Assembly (NCBI GenBank): GCA_026168455.1
Contig: CM047429.1
Location: forward strand, 3,035,720 to 3,099,719
Direction: 5' to 3'
DNA from: Theocolax elegans
Lineage: Eukaryota; Arthropoda; Insecta; Hymenoptera; Cerocephalidae
Length of the DNA: 64,000 nucleotides
Shown: positions 22,600 through 33,219 of the stretch, one piece after another
How the letters are laid out: every line of letters begins with the position of its first letter
Position numbering within the stretch: position 1 is the stretch's first letter
Made by a program: the position numbers and the translations under genes
Notes under the pieces: generated by a model
What the model saw: only the letters and a program-made list of their open reading frames with translations
Database searches by the model: none
What the model was told of the DNA's origin: nothing

Positions 22600-24147
22600 T
22601 TGACCCACAAATCCATGCATATCCACCTGGAAATCCATGCCAATCCACCTGGAAATCCATGCCAATCCATCTGGATATCCATACCAATCCACCTGGAAAT
22701 CCATGCCAATCCACATGGATATCCATGCCAATCCACCTGGAAATCCATGTTAATCCACCTGAAAATCCATGCCAATCCACCTGGAAATCCATGCAAATCG
22801 AACTGGAAATCGAGGCGAATCCACCTGGAAATCAATGCAAATCGAACTGGAAATCGAGGCGAATCCACCTGGAAATCCATGCCAATCGATCTGGAAATCC
22901 ATGCCAATCCACCTAGAAATCCATGCAAATCGAACTGGAAATCCATGCAAATCGAACTGGAAATCCATGCAAATCGAACTGGAAATCCATGCCAATCCAC
23001 CTGGATATCCATGCCAATCCACCTGGAAATCCATGTGAATCCACCTGGAAATCCATGCCAATGCACCTGGATATCCAAGCCCATTCACCTGGAAATCCAT
23101 GCCAATCGATCTGGAAATCCATGCCAATACACCTGGAAATCCATGCAAATCGAACTGGAAATCGAGGCGAATCCACCTGGAAATCCATGCAAATCGAACT
23201 GGAAATCGAGGCGAATCCACCTGGAAATCCATGCCAATCGATCTGGAAATCCATGCCAATCCACCTGGAAATCCATGCAAATCGAACTGGAAATCCATGC
23301 AAATCGAACTGGAAATCGAGGCGAATCCACCTGGATTTCCATGCCAATCCACCTGGAAATCCATGCAAATCGAACTGGAAATCGAGGCGAATCCACCTGG
23401 AAATCCATGCCAATCCACCTGGAAATCCATGTTAATCCACCTGGAAATCCATGTTAATCCACCTGGAAATCGATGCAAATCCACCTGGAAATCCATGTCA
23501 ATCCACCTGGATATCCATGCCAATCCACCTGGAAATCCATGTGAATCCACCTGGAAATCCATGCCAATCCACCTGGATATCCATGCCTATACACCTGGAA
23601 ATCCATGCCAATCGATCTGGAAATCCATGCCAATCCACCTGGATATCCATGCCTATACACCTGGAAATCCATGCCAATCGATCTGGAAATCCATGCCAAT
23701 CCACCTGGAAATCCATGCAAATCGAACTGGAAATCGAGGCGAATCCACCTGGAAATCCATGCAAATCGAACTGGAAATCGAGGCGAATCCACCTGGAAAT
23801 CCATGCCAATCGATCTGGAAATCCATGCCAATCCACCTGGAAATCCATGCAAATCGAACTGGAAATCGAGGCGAATCCACCTGGAAATCCATGCCAATCG
23901 ATCTGGAAATCCATGCCAATCCACCTGGAAATCCATGCAAATCGAACTGGAAATCCATGCAAATCGAACTGGAAATCGAGGCGAATCCACCTGGATATCC
24001 ATACCAATCCACCTCGAAATCTAGCTTGAAAATCCACCTGGATTCCACCTGGAAATCGAGGCTCAAAATCCAGTCTAATCCAGGTGGAATCCAGCTGAAT
24101 CCAGGTCGAAATCCAGCTGGAAATCCATCTGGATTTTTTCGACAGGG
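22600..24147 (-). repeat. Right array of 22-bp subterminal repeats
   Basis: About 65 head-to-tail 22-bp units in three main flavours. They share CTGGAAATC and differ as CCACCTGG...CCATGCCAAT, CGAACTGG...CGAGGCGAAT and CGATCTGG...CCATGCC. Flavours recur in a higher-order order. The array ends with the diverged segment (24010-24147) that mirrors the left array and stops at TTTTTTCGACAGGG. Because 22 bp is not a multiple of three and the unit lacks stops, all frames stay open for hundreds of codons; these are not proteins. Confidence 0.88.
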
Positions 24148-24975
24148 ATAAAACATAGCAATTTTTATTAAAAGTACAATATGTTCACCGATTACTATGT
24201 TTTATAGTAATTTTTATTAGAATTTTAATAATTTTTATTACACATTTTTCTCAGTGTAAAGAAAATCTAAACGATTCTTTTTTACGTTTTATTCACCACT
24301 TTGAATTATGGAGTTTTTAGAAAGGCGTTAACATTTAATAGTAGAAGAATTCTTAAAAAATACTTTCTTTATTTCCTCCACTGTGTTTTCTTTAAAATTA
24401 TTAAAAAAAGAATACTTTTAGAACTCTTAAAATAGCGCACATAAAAAAAATCCTAAGAATTCTTTTTTACGTTTTATTCACCACTTTGGATTATGGAGTT
24501 TTTAAAAAGGCGTTAATATTTGATAGGAAAAGAATTCTTTAACAATACTTTTTCCATTTTCTGTACTGCGTTTTCCTCAAAATTATTTCAACAAAAAGAA
24601 TACTTTTTTAACTCTTTTAGATATTAATATAGCGGACATTCGTTATTACTATAGGCTAACTTGAAGAATTCTTTTGAAATTCTTTTTAGTAAAAAAGAAT
24701 TTGAAAAGAATTCTTTTAGAATTTAATAAGATTTATTTTTGCTTATTGGGATGGGTTATTAAACATGTTATAAAACAGTGACGTTAACTTATGTATTAAC
24801 CTGGCAAAGACCAAGGGTAATTAAGGGATACTAAGGGTTGAAAATATTCTGCGATGGTATTAAATTATATTTCAAGTTATTTTATCGTAACCAATGAGAA
24901 TATGTCGAATTTATGTCATAACTCGATTATTACGGCTATTTTGATTTTTTCATTGGTTAAAAAGGGGTTATATGT

Positions 24976-25563
24976 ATGCTTCTCAACTCATAATCAAAAT
25001 TAAAAAGGAAAAATAAAAAAATTAGAAAAAAAAATCATAAAATACAAAAAAAAAAAATTACGTTTACCTCCTCGTGGTGAGAGTCGGGCAACGGCAACAG
25101 CATTTGTCGGCTAAATGAGAATATTTTTTAATACTCCTAAGAGTTTTATGATTGATGATTTCGAAACACTTCGGCAATTTTTTTCTCGATTTCTGTGGGG
25201 TTCAGGAAAAATTTCCGGAGAATAAAAAAGTCTTGAAATTGGTCAGAGAATAACCTCAAATTTTTTCAGGTTTTTAAAACAATTTTTCAAAAATTTCAAT
25301 TTTTTCATTTTCCGGGAAATCAAAAATTTCTTTTTACGGTTCTGAAAAAATTTGAGAGTATTCTTTGATCAATTTTAAGACGTCTTTATTCTTAGGAAAT
25401 TTTTCCTGAACCCCATAGAAATCGAGAAAAAAATTGCTGAAGATTAAAAGTAAAAGTTATTGTTTCGGACGCCATTTTGTATGGATAAAAAATTTTTATT
25501 ATTAATCTTAGGCCAATAATTTTTAGTTTAGAGTCCATGGACGCGATATTTATCGGTATTAAG
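24976..25563. other. Non-coding stretch with an internal inverted repeat
   Basis: GTTTCGAAACAC..CGGCAATTTTTTTCTCGATTTC (about 25160-25200) recurs inverted at about 25410-25435 (ATCGAGAAAAAAATTGCTGAAG), with GGGGTTCAGGAAAAATTTCC mirrored at 25395-25415. It is therefore part of another small palindromic element. No gene is seen. Confidence 0.45.
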
Positions 25564-27185
25564 GGGTTAGGAAAATGCAAAAGCAAAAAATAATTTGATT
25601 TAAAAAAAATAATAAATAAATGCAAAATCATGCCAATCCACCTGGATATCCATGCCAATCCACCTGGAAATCCATGTGAATCACTGGAAATCCATGCCAA
25701 TGCACCTGGATATCCAAGCCCATTCACCTGGAAATCCATGCCAATCGATCTGGAAATCCATGCCAATACACCTGGAAATCCATGCAAATCGAACTGGAAA
25801 TCGAGGCGAATCCACCTGGAAATCCATGCAAATCGAACTGGAAATCGAGGCGAATCCACCTGGAAATCCATGCCAATCGATCTGGAAATCCATGCCAATC
25901 CACCTGGAAATCCATGCAAATCGAACTGGAAATCCATGCAAATCGAACTGGAAATCGAGGCGAATCCACCTGGATTTCCATGCCAATCCACCTGGAAATC
26001 CATGCAAATCGAACTGGAAATCGAGGCGAATCCACCTGGAAATCCATGCCAATCCACCTGGAAATCCATGTAATCCACCTGGAAATCCATGTTAATCCAC
26101 CTGGAAATCGATGCCAAATCCACCTGGAAATCCATGTCAATCCACCTGGATATCCATGCCAATCCACCTGGAAATCCATGTGAATCCACCTGGAAATCCA
26201 TGCCAATCCACCTGGATATCCATGCCTATACACCTGGAAATCCATGCCAATCGATCTGGAAATCCATGCCAATCCACCTGGATATCCATGCCTATACACC
26301 TGGAAATCCATGCCAATCGATCTGGAAATCCATGCCAATCCACCTGGAAATCCATGCAAATCGAACTGGAAATCGAGGCGAATCCACCTGGAAATCCATG
26401 CAAATCGAACTGGAAATCGAGGCGAATCCACCTGGAAATCCATGCCAATCGATCTGGAAATCCATGCCAATCCACCTGGAAATCCATGCAAATCGAACTG
26501 GAAATCGAGGCGAATCCACCTGGAAATCCATGCCAATCGATCTGGAAATCCATGCCAATCCACCTGGAAATCCATGCAAATCGAACTGGAAATCCATGCA
26601 AATCGAACTGGAAATCGAGGCGAATCCACCTGGATATCCATACCAATCCACCTCGAAATCTAGCTTGAAAATCCACCTGGATTCCACCTGGAAATCGAGG
26701 CTCAAAATCCAGTCTAATCCAGGTGGAATCCAGCTGAATCCAGGTCGAAATCCAGCTGGAAATCCATCTGGATTTTTTTCGACAGGGATATAAAACATAG
26801 CAATTTTTATTAAAAGTACAATATGTTCACCGATTACTATGTTTATAGTAATTTTTATTAGAATTTTAATAATTTTTATTACACATTTTTTCTCAGTGTA
26901 AAGAAAATCTAAACGATTCTTTTTTACGTTTTATTCACCACTTTGAATTATGGAGTTTTTAGAAAGGCGTTAACATTTAATAGTAGAAGAATTCTTAAAA
27001 AATACTTTCTTTATTTCCTCCACTGTGTTTTCTTTAAAATTATTAAAAAAAGAATACTTTTAGAACTCTTAAAATAGCGCACATAAAAAAATCCTAAGAA
27101 TTCTTTTTTACGTTTTATTCACCACTTTGGGTTAGGAAAATGCAAAAGCAAAAATAATTTGATTTAAAAAAAAATAATAAATAAA
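25564..27185. repeat. Near-identical 1.5-kb duplicate of 22989-24487, flanked by ~57-bp direct repeats
   Basis: 25630-27129 repeats 22989-24487 unit by unit, including the right end of the CACTA-type element and 230 bp beyond it, so it is not a transposition product. Differences are mostly one- to four-base indels (for example in GTGAATCCACC, in CATGTTAATCC and in homopolymers). Immediately outside, the run GGTTAGGAAAATGCAAAAGC through AATAATAAATAAA occurs on both sides (25564-25620 and 27129-27185). Confidence 0.82.
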
Positions 27186-27483
27186 AACAGTATTTTTTTT
27201 TCGTTATTTGCAATTTTTGCATAAACAAATTCATTTTATGGACTTCTAACCATCACCACTCGAAAGAGCGACATTCAAAACATAGGATACAGTGGTTCAA
27301 TAAATTTTATTCCGTAAAAGTGTCCGTTCAGGCGCTAATGGGTTAAGCTGGTCTAACTAGGTGTTAAAATGAATTCGGCAGTGGTTAAAAATTATTAGAA
27401 TTGGTAGTAAATTAGTAAAAAGTAGTTAAAAATTCTTGTCAGTTTTTTTTGCCATTCTGCTCAAATGACCAGTCCAGCTTAAT

Positions 27484-28312
27484 AGACCCGAAGGCAGCAT
27501 AAGAGCATGGACAGGGCATCGAGGTCCAACGTATAAGGAAGACGGCTGTTGCAGCTGCAGCAATTGTTACAGCATATCCATAGAGCCTCAATCCTGAAGG
27601 AGCCAGCAGCAGCAACAAACTCGTACAGGGAGATCAACCTGTAAGGCATAATCATGAGTATGTTTTCAAGACTAAGGAGCAGGTAGGAGTACACAAGACT
27701 GTGTACAGGAGTAGAGGTGTATAGGAGCCAGGTTTAGAGGTTATGTGAGCATAAACATTGCTCACATATACTAACTAAATAACAAGGCACCTGTCAAGTT
27801 ACTCCTTACCGTATTATAGCAGCCGCGCAGTAGACCCGAGGAACAGCCTCCGGAGCCGACGTCGTGAAGAGACGTCTCAGCAGCAAAGAAGCCACGAAGT
27901 AGAGAGAGACGGAGATAGCGACACGTACATGCATCCGCCGAGCAGCCACGACTCGTCAACCACGGCAGTAAGGTTCGTCGTCCATCTGGAAATAAACTCA
28001 CGGATCTATTAGCCGATAATTAATAAGGAACGAGATTATAATTACCAAATAGCAGACTCGTCGTCGCCAGCTCGTCGTCGCCAGTCGTCGTCGTCGTCGT
28101 CGTCTCACTCGAACCATAGCAGAACGCCAACAACAACATCAAGCCGCTCTCGCTGTAAGGCCGCGCTCGCACTGCGCGGAGACGGTCGCGACGCATGCGC
28201 GCGGCGCTCTCGCAGGACGAAGGCACACAGAGAGCTCGAGAACTCGGCCGTGACGAGACGCAGCGAGGTTACTTTGAGCGATTTCGACCGTTTTTCGGTA
28301 CGTGAGATAGAG
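27484..28312. other. GC-richer non-coding stretch with CGT repeat
   Basis: There is a (CGT)n-like run at about 28065-28105 and a CpG-rich block to 28312, interrupted by the element at 28322. Downstream 30271-30660 has AATAAA (30596) and ends ACCCTGATCCCCAG. That resembles the R-U5 end of an LTR and suggests that the two halves are one LTR or promoter split by the insertion. Short open frames here are not supported. Confidence 0.35.
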
Positions 28313-28321
28313 TCCGGAGAG

Positions 28322-30261
28322 ACCACCCCCCTTCCAGCCGTAAAATATATGTTATTTTAAATAAAAAAAATATACATCGATAAGACCCTAATTGCACAGT
28401 TTATTAATAGTCTTTATTAAATTTGTACAGTTATACATATCCCATAAAAAATATTGAAAATATGGTAAAATCAAAAAACTTTAAACGCTTGTAACTTGGC
28501 TCCTATAAGGTTTATGAAGCATTAAAATGCACAGAAAAATTGAACAATTATTTTTTTAATTTGTACATCATCAATTTATCGTAAATAATTATTCGTTTTG
28601 GCTTAAATCGATAAAAACTGTAAAACAGAATGACTCCCAAGTTTCGAGCATAATGCGCATGCGCAGTGCAGCCCGAACTAAGTGAGGCAACTTTCAAAAA
28701 TGCTAATTAGACAACAAAAAATACTACTCCGTTTATCGTAATTATTTGAATCGTTCAAAAGTATTTATATTTACATACATTTTTTAAAGTTTAAGCCGTT
28801 AATGTATTCACAAAATCGCCTCACATCTAATTTAATATAAAAGGCCATAAATTAATCAATGAATTAATTAGCTAATTTAAGTTTACTAATGATGATAAAA
28901 TATAAAATTGTCATCATAAAATTATAAAATATATATACATAGCGAGTAAAAAGCAGTTCACTACCTTACCGACGGCCGATGAAACTTATTGTAAAACCAC
29001 TAGATGGCGCCCTACTATTGTTTCCAGTTGAAACAATATTTTATTTTTTAATTTTAAATGAAAGAAAGGAAGTTTAATGACAAAAAAACTATTTCATTTT
29101 ACATATTTTTTGTATTTATTATATTAATAATTATTATAATTATTGAACAGCATGCTAGAGAGCATACTAGTACATATAATACATATAATACATATCTTAT
29201 TAAAAGAATCTTTATTTTAATGTATTTACTATTTTCAATTAAATAAATACAATTTACACAATGTTTAATAAATAAAAGCAAATTACTTTTATAAACAGTT
29301 TTATTATTCTAACAAATTTCATATTTACTTTTCATTTTAATACATTCTTCCTGGTCTTACTAAATTTCACATTGTTTTCATAAATAATTTGTTTTCTAGA
29401 TTCTGCAAGATATAAATATTACAATGTTGAATATTTAATCATGCACGAAACTTGTTATACTCCAAGTGTGAGTTTTATGTAAGAGTAAGTAGTTATTGAC
29501 ACATTAGGTTCTGTTGTGCAACAGTAATTATAAACAAAGTTCTGCATAAATGAGTTTTGCCAATTATTATATCTTTACATAAAAATTCGTATGTACATAA
29601 AGTATAGAATTTCCTACTCTGCAAGAACTGTGAATGTTTATATATCATTTACAAACTATTGTTTACGCTGGAAACAATAGTAGGGCGCCATCCAGTGGCT
29701 ATTTACAATCAATAAGTATACCATCGGCCGTCGGTAAGGTAGTACTCGCTACAATATATATATATATATATAATTTTATGATGACAATATTATATTTTAT
29801 TATTATTAGTAAGGGACAAATGATTAAACGAATATGCGACAGATCAAAATTAAATTTTAATCTTTTATTAACATTAAATACTTACGAAAGCTGCTGCACT
29901 TAGCTCGGGCTAGATTGCGCATGCGCATTATGCTTGCATCTTGGGAGTCGTGCAGTTTTTACTGTTTTTATCGATTTGCATGAAAACTAATAATTATTAT
30001 CAATAAATTGAAATTGTACAAATTAAAGAAAAAAATGTTCAATTTTTCTATGCATTTTAATGGTTCAGAAACCTTATAGGAGTCAAGTTACACGTGTTTA
30101 AACATTTTGTATTTGACCAGATTTTCAATATTTTTTTTCTGCCAAACATAGAACTGTACAAATTTAATAAATATTATTAATGACTGTACAATTAGGGCCC
30201 TATCGATGTATATTTTTTTTTTTTACAATATCATATATTTCACGGCTGGGAGGGGGGTGGT
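28322..30261. mobile_element. Palindromic DNA element with 9-bp target duplication (MULE-like)
   Basis: It starts ACCACCCCCCTTCCAGCCG and ends in the inverted CGGCTGGGAGGGGGGTGGT. TCCGGAGAG is present directly on both sides (28313-28321 and 30262-30270). Arms are inverted over about 370 bp (words AATATACATCGATA, GGTTTATGAAGCATTAAAATG, TAATGCGCATGCGCA). A second mirrored block lies at 28970-29040 and 29669-29745 (CTTACCGACGGCCGAT, GGCGCCCTACTATTG). The ~620-bp centre encodes nothing. Nine-base duplications are typical of Mutator-like elements; no transposase is present to confirm. Confidence 0.82.
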
Positions 30262-30270
30262 TCCGGAGAG

Positions 30271-31996
30271 TGTGCACCGGGTGCAATTGAGAGAACGGCA
30301 TTACGATATAAGGTTGGTGCAAAGTGCTATCCACACCCGTGTTCCTCTCCTCGTAAGGTGTGTGCGCCGCTAATCCCCTTTTCGCGTATTCGCACACGTG
30401 GCCGGCGTCGCCATTTTCGTCGATCGAACGGATATTCGATCGGGCAATAGTTATATCGCCGTGCGAGAAATTATACCGAGCCAAACCACGAGCCCTATTA
30501 ACTTTATACTAATTAAGCGTAATTATTAATAATAGCAGCCGTTAATATTTAATCGCGAGCACGACTGGCAACCGTGTATTTAATTACTATCGTATAATAA
30601 ATTCTCTGTTAATTTATCATTGATATTAATTTCATCACCCGCACCCTGATCCCCAGTGCAGTGTGACAGTTTATTTATAATATTTATTACTAAATCGAAA
30701 ATAGATATGATTTATAAGAAAATCACAAGCATTAATTATTTCTTTTATCAGTACTGTTGAGTTAAGTGTAATTTGGTTGCATCTTTTCTCAATGTTTTTT
30801 TGTTCTTAATATGCTGCCTATGTTTGCAAATAGAGATTTAATGTCCAAACTTGTAAGCAAAAATCCGTCTTTTATATTTGTATTATTAATTTTGCAATGA
30901 ACGATAAAGTGTTGTAAAAGGAACCACACTATCTCTCGTTGCGAACATAGAATTATGGAACGAGTACCCTAAGGTTCGTCGCACATTACGCGTTACAGCG
31001 ATATCGTTTGCAATCGCCAGGGGGCGTTTGCAACACATAGTGCGCGCATGCGCAAACATAGAGGGCGCACGTATTACCCTTACGCATGCGTAGTAGCCGA
31101 ATACCGGCTATAAAAAGCTGATTCCAATCCTGATTGTGGCAGTTCTCTGACCGACTCGAACTCGACAGGATTAATCACCTAGAGAACGAAGTTGGGAGGT
31201 ACTCTGGATTATATACATGCGCACACGTTATAATTCATATGCTTGAGAACGCCTTAGAGCTAACTCCGAGACTGATCCCGTTCCGAATCCCATTTTCCGT
31301 ATTCCGACACCAAAGTAACTAGTATTCTACGTGCGCACACGTGAACCCTCGTTACGAATCCGATCTGATTAACAAATATTCCGTGCGCACACGTGTTTTT
31401 GCGAATCAAATATTCCGAATATCATCCACATTCCGTATTCCGTACTCCGTAACCTGAAACTGATAGGAGCGGAAATCCCGTTTAACTTCGAACAACCGCG
31501 AGCATACCGATCAAATCGAAGCGTAGAAAATCTAGATTGTAAATTCGAGTACATATATCTATTGTAAGTAGCTCTCCCGTTTTGTGTTTGTTTTAGATTC
31601 AAAATAACGAGGATCCCGAAGTTATTATTTTAGATTAAGGGTTACTTTTTAAATTAGTATTAGCTTAAAATATATTATGTTAATTATTTTGAATAACTTC
31701 TTTAATTATTTAAAGACCTTTCCTTATCGAAATCCTGGCACCGAACTGAACCTTCCCGAGCAGAAGGAAAGGCGGACTGTTACAACTTTATATAACTGGT
31801 TTAATAAAAATTCTGTTGGAGAACTTACAGTTGAAACTACTTATATCAAAAGTGTATTTTCTTTATGTATTTTTGGTAATCGTAGAACAGAATACGTAAG
31901 CCTATTCTAATTTAAAGTTAGACATGTGCTCGGCTAAACCGATAAATTTTATTATATATATATATATGTGTATATATATATATATATATATTTCCC
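30271..31996. other. Non-coding stretch with a promoter-like block
   Basis: Within it, CGGCTATAAAAAGC (TATA-like, 31109-31117) follows a CpG-rich, GCATGCG-containing block and precedes a GC-balanced 500 bp. Repeated CCGTGCGCACACGTG-type words occur at 31215-31395. This could be an LTR (possible limits TGTTGTAAAA at 30910 and GGACTGTTACA at 31784), but no target duplication or second copy is seen. No coding frame is supported. Confidence 0.3.
31109..31117 (+). promoter_or_regulatory. TATA box candidate
   Basis: TATAAAAAG in a CpG-rich context, with a pyrimidine-adenine start-like sequence (TTGTGGCAGTTCTC) about 30 bp downstream. It probably drives a retroelement or an unseen transcript. Confidence 0.35.
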
Positions 31997-32171
31997 CACC
32001 GGGTGTTATGCAGCCCGACGTGTTACTGTCCAATAACCCTATCTCCCTTACACCCACTGGGAGTATGGCAGGTTTATGCAGCCCGGGCTGCATAACCCCG
32101 AAGGTCTCTCTCGCACGTGCTAAAGTAAGCATCTTCCCTCTCTTTCTTGGGCTGCATAAACCCCTATTGGG
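31997..32171. mobile_element. Small ~175-bp MITE with GCAGCCC palindromes
   Basis: The ends are inverted: CCCACCGGGTGTTATGCAGC on the left and the complement of GGGCTGCATAAACCCCTATT on the right. A perfect 22-bp palindrome centred on CCCGGG lies at 32071-32092, and a TATA microsatellite flanks both sides. It encodes nothing. Confidence 0.6.
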
Positions 32172-32188
32172 ATAAATATATATATATA

Positions 32189-32975
32189 TGGGGTATTCTA
32201 CGTCAAGTGGTCCGATCAAAATTTTAAAATGCACCAAATTTTAGGTAAAGACTGGAAATATATTTTAGAAAATAGAAAAAAATTTTAGGTCTGGTATATA
32301 TTTGTTCAAAAGTTATTCTACCCACAAATGGTAAATTTTTACAAGTTTTTTCAACAGTAGCTGTCTTTACAGCTATATTACTCGAAATCTATCGACTTTT
32401 ACCAGGTAGTATTATATGTAACATTGCTTGCTGATTATGCCTAGAATTCAACCTTCCGAGTTAGAATTTCAAATTTCAAGGTCAATGTCTCAAAAATTAC
32501 ATATCAAAATTACATTCACCTTAAAAAAATTGTAGATTCGCCACAATTGATTTTTTTCTTCAAAAGTCGAAAAAAAAGCTTGAAGCAATACCTGTCTAAT
32601 ATTCTGTAGCTTGTAATTGGCCCCCAAGTCATTAAAAAATTATGATAATTTAAATAACTACATTACTTAAATTTACAATTTAATTAAAAAATTTAAATGG
32701 AAATTACCATGTTAACTTTTGAAATTTTGTTGTGTTTTTTTTCAATTATCATAACTTCTTACTGACTTGGAGGCCAACTACGAGCTGCAGATTATTAGAA
32801 AGATATTGCTTCAAACTTTTTTTTAGACTTTTTAAGAAAAAAAGTCAATTTTGGCGAACCTACAATTTTTATAAGGTAAATGTTGATTTATAATTTTTGA
32901 GACATTGACCTTGAGATTTGAAATTCAAACCCAGAAGTATCAATTCTAGACATAATCAGCAGAGTTTCGAAAATT
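32189..32975. mobile_element. Foldback element, family with 39419-40660
   Basis: Inverted arms of about 230 bp (32430-32660 and 32730-32960) share GCTGATTATGCCTAGAATTC, AAGGTCAATGTCTCAAAAAT and GCTTGAAGCAATA. The left end, GGGGTATTCTACGTCAAGTG, resembles GGGAGATTCCATGTGAAGTG at 39419. The right terminus is not defined. It is non-coding. Confidence 0.6.
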
Positions 32976-33219
32976 ATTTTGCATTTATTGACTAGTAGAA
33001 TTCGGTATCACGTCCATTCGTGGCAGAAGCAGTTCATTTTATAGGATAGGCTGGATATGATTGCGAATTGGTCACGCTGTGCTATAAAATAATTTAAAAA
33101 TGGTTATATATATATGTATACATTACTAATGAATAATTTTACTTTCTGCATTAGTTATTAAACCATTCTTAAATTAAAATAAAAGTAGATAGAAACTACA
33201 TAACTCACAAGGTTATTAA

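Larger units (their letters stand above)
18636..24256 (+). mobile_element. CACTA/EnSpm-type DNA transposon
   Basis: 5621 bp from CACTGAGAAAAATG (18636) to its inverted copy CATTTTTCTCAGTG ending at 24256; TA flanks both ends. Subterminal words such as AATTACTATGTTTTATA recur near both ends. It carries a single long transposase frame (20004-21899), a tRNA-like sequence (19292) and inverted arrays of a 22-bp repeat. A second pair of inverted ends, CCCTGTCGAAAAAATCC at 19594 and its complement ending at 24147, lies inside and could be the true ends of the transposase-bearing element; the two readings cannot be separated by eye. Confidence 0.7.
17529..24750. mobile_element. Second-layer element with CCCAATAAGCA ends
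   Basis: Terminal inverted repeats are CCCAATAAGCA at 17529 and TGCTTATTGGG at 24740-24750. Both are followed inward by AAGAATTC-type words repeated many times (left 17550-17640, right 24620-24730). A 154-bp tandem array follows the left end, and two ~190-bp copies containing GTTTTATTCACCACTTTG precede the right end. The CACTA-type element sits within it. No target duplication was resolved. Confidence 0.55.
16534..27483. mobile_element. Outermost inverted-repeat element of a nested cluster
   Basis: Left sequence starting ATTAAGCTGGACTGGTCATT (16534 on) reappears inverted at about 27345-27483. The match runs about 140 bp, through the poly-A-like stretch and the TAATAATTTTTAACCACTGC and CACCTAGTTAG words. 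Inside lie three 306-bp units, then a second element (17529-24750), then an inverted 306-bp unit fragment (24797-24975), then a duplicated block (25.6-27.1 kb). No gene belongs clearly to this outer layer. Confidence 0.55.

Noticed and set aside
22600..24147. CRISPR-like array
   Set aside because: Units are head to tail with no unique spacers, in an animal genome next to a transposase; it is a subterminal tandem repeat.
22584..26798. Dozens of overlapping long open frames on both strands (up to 350 codons) in the 22-bp arrays
   Set aside because: They are translations of a stop-poor 22-bp tandem repeat; every frame stays open and reads the same 22-residue cycle. No start context or protein family supports them.
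30910..31784. Solo LTR (TGTTGT...GTTACA)
   Set aside because: Terminal dinucleotides and a TATA box fit, but flanks show no direct duplication and no second copy is present; kept only as a promoter-like stretch.
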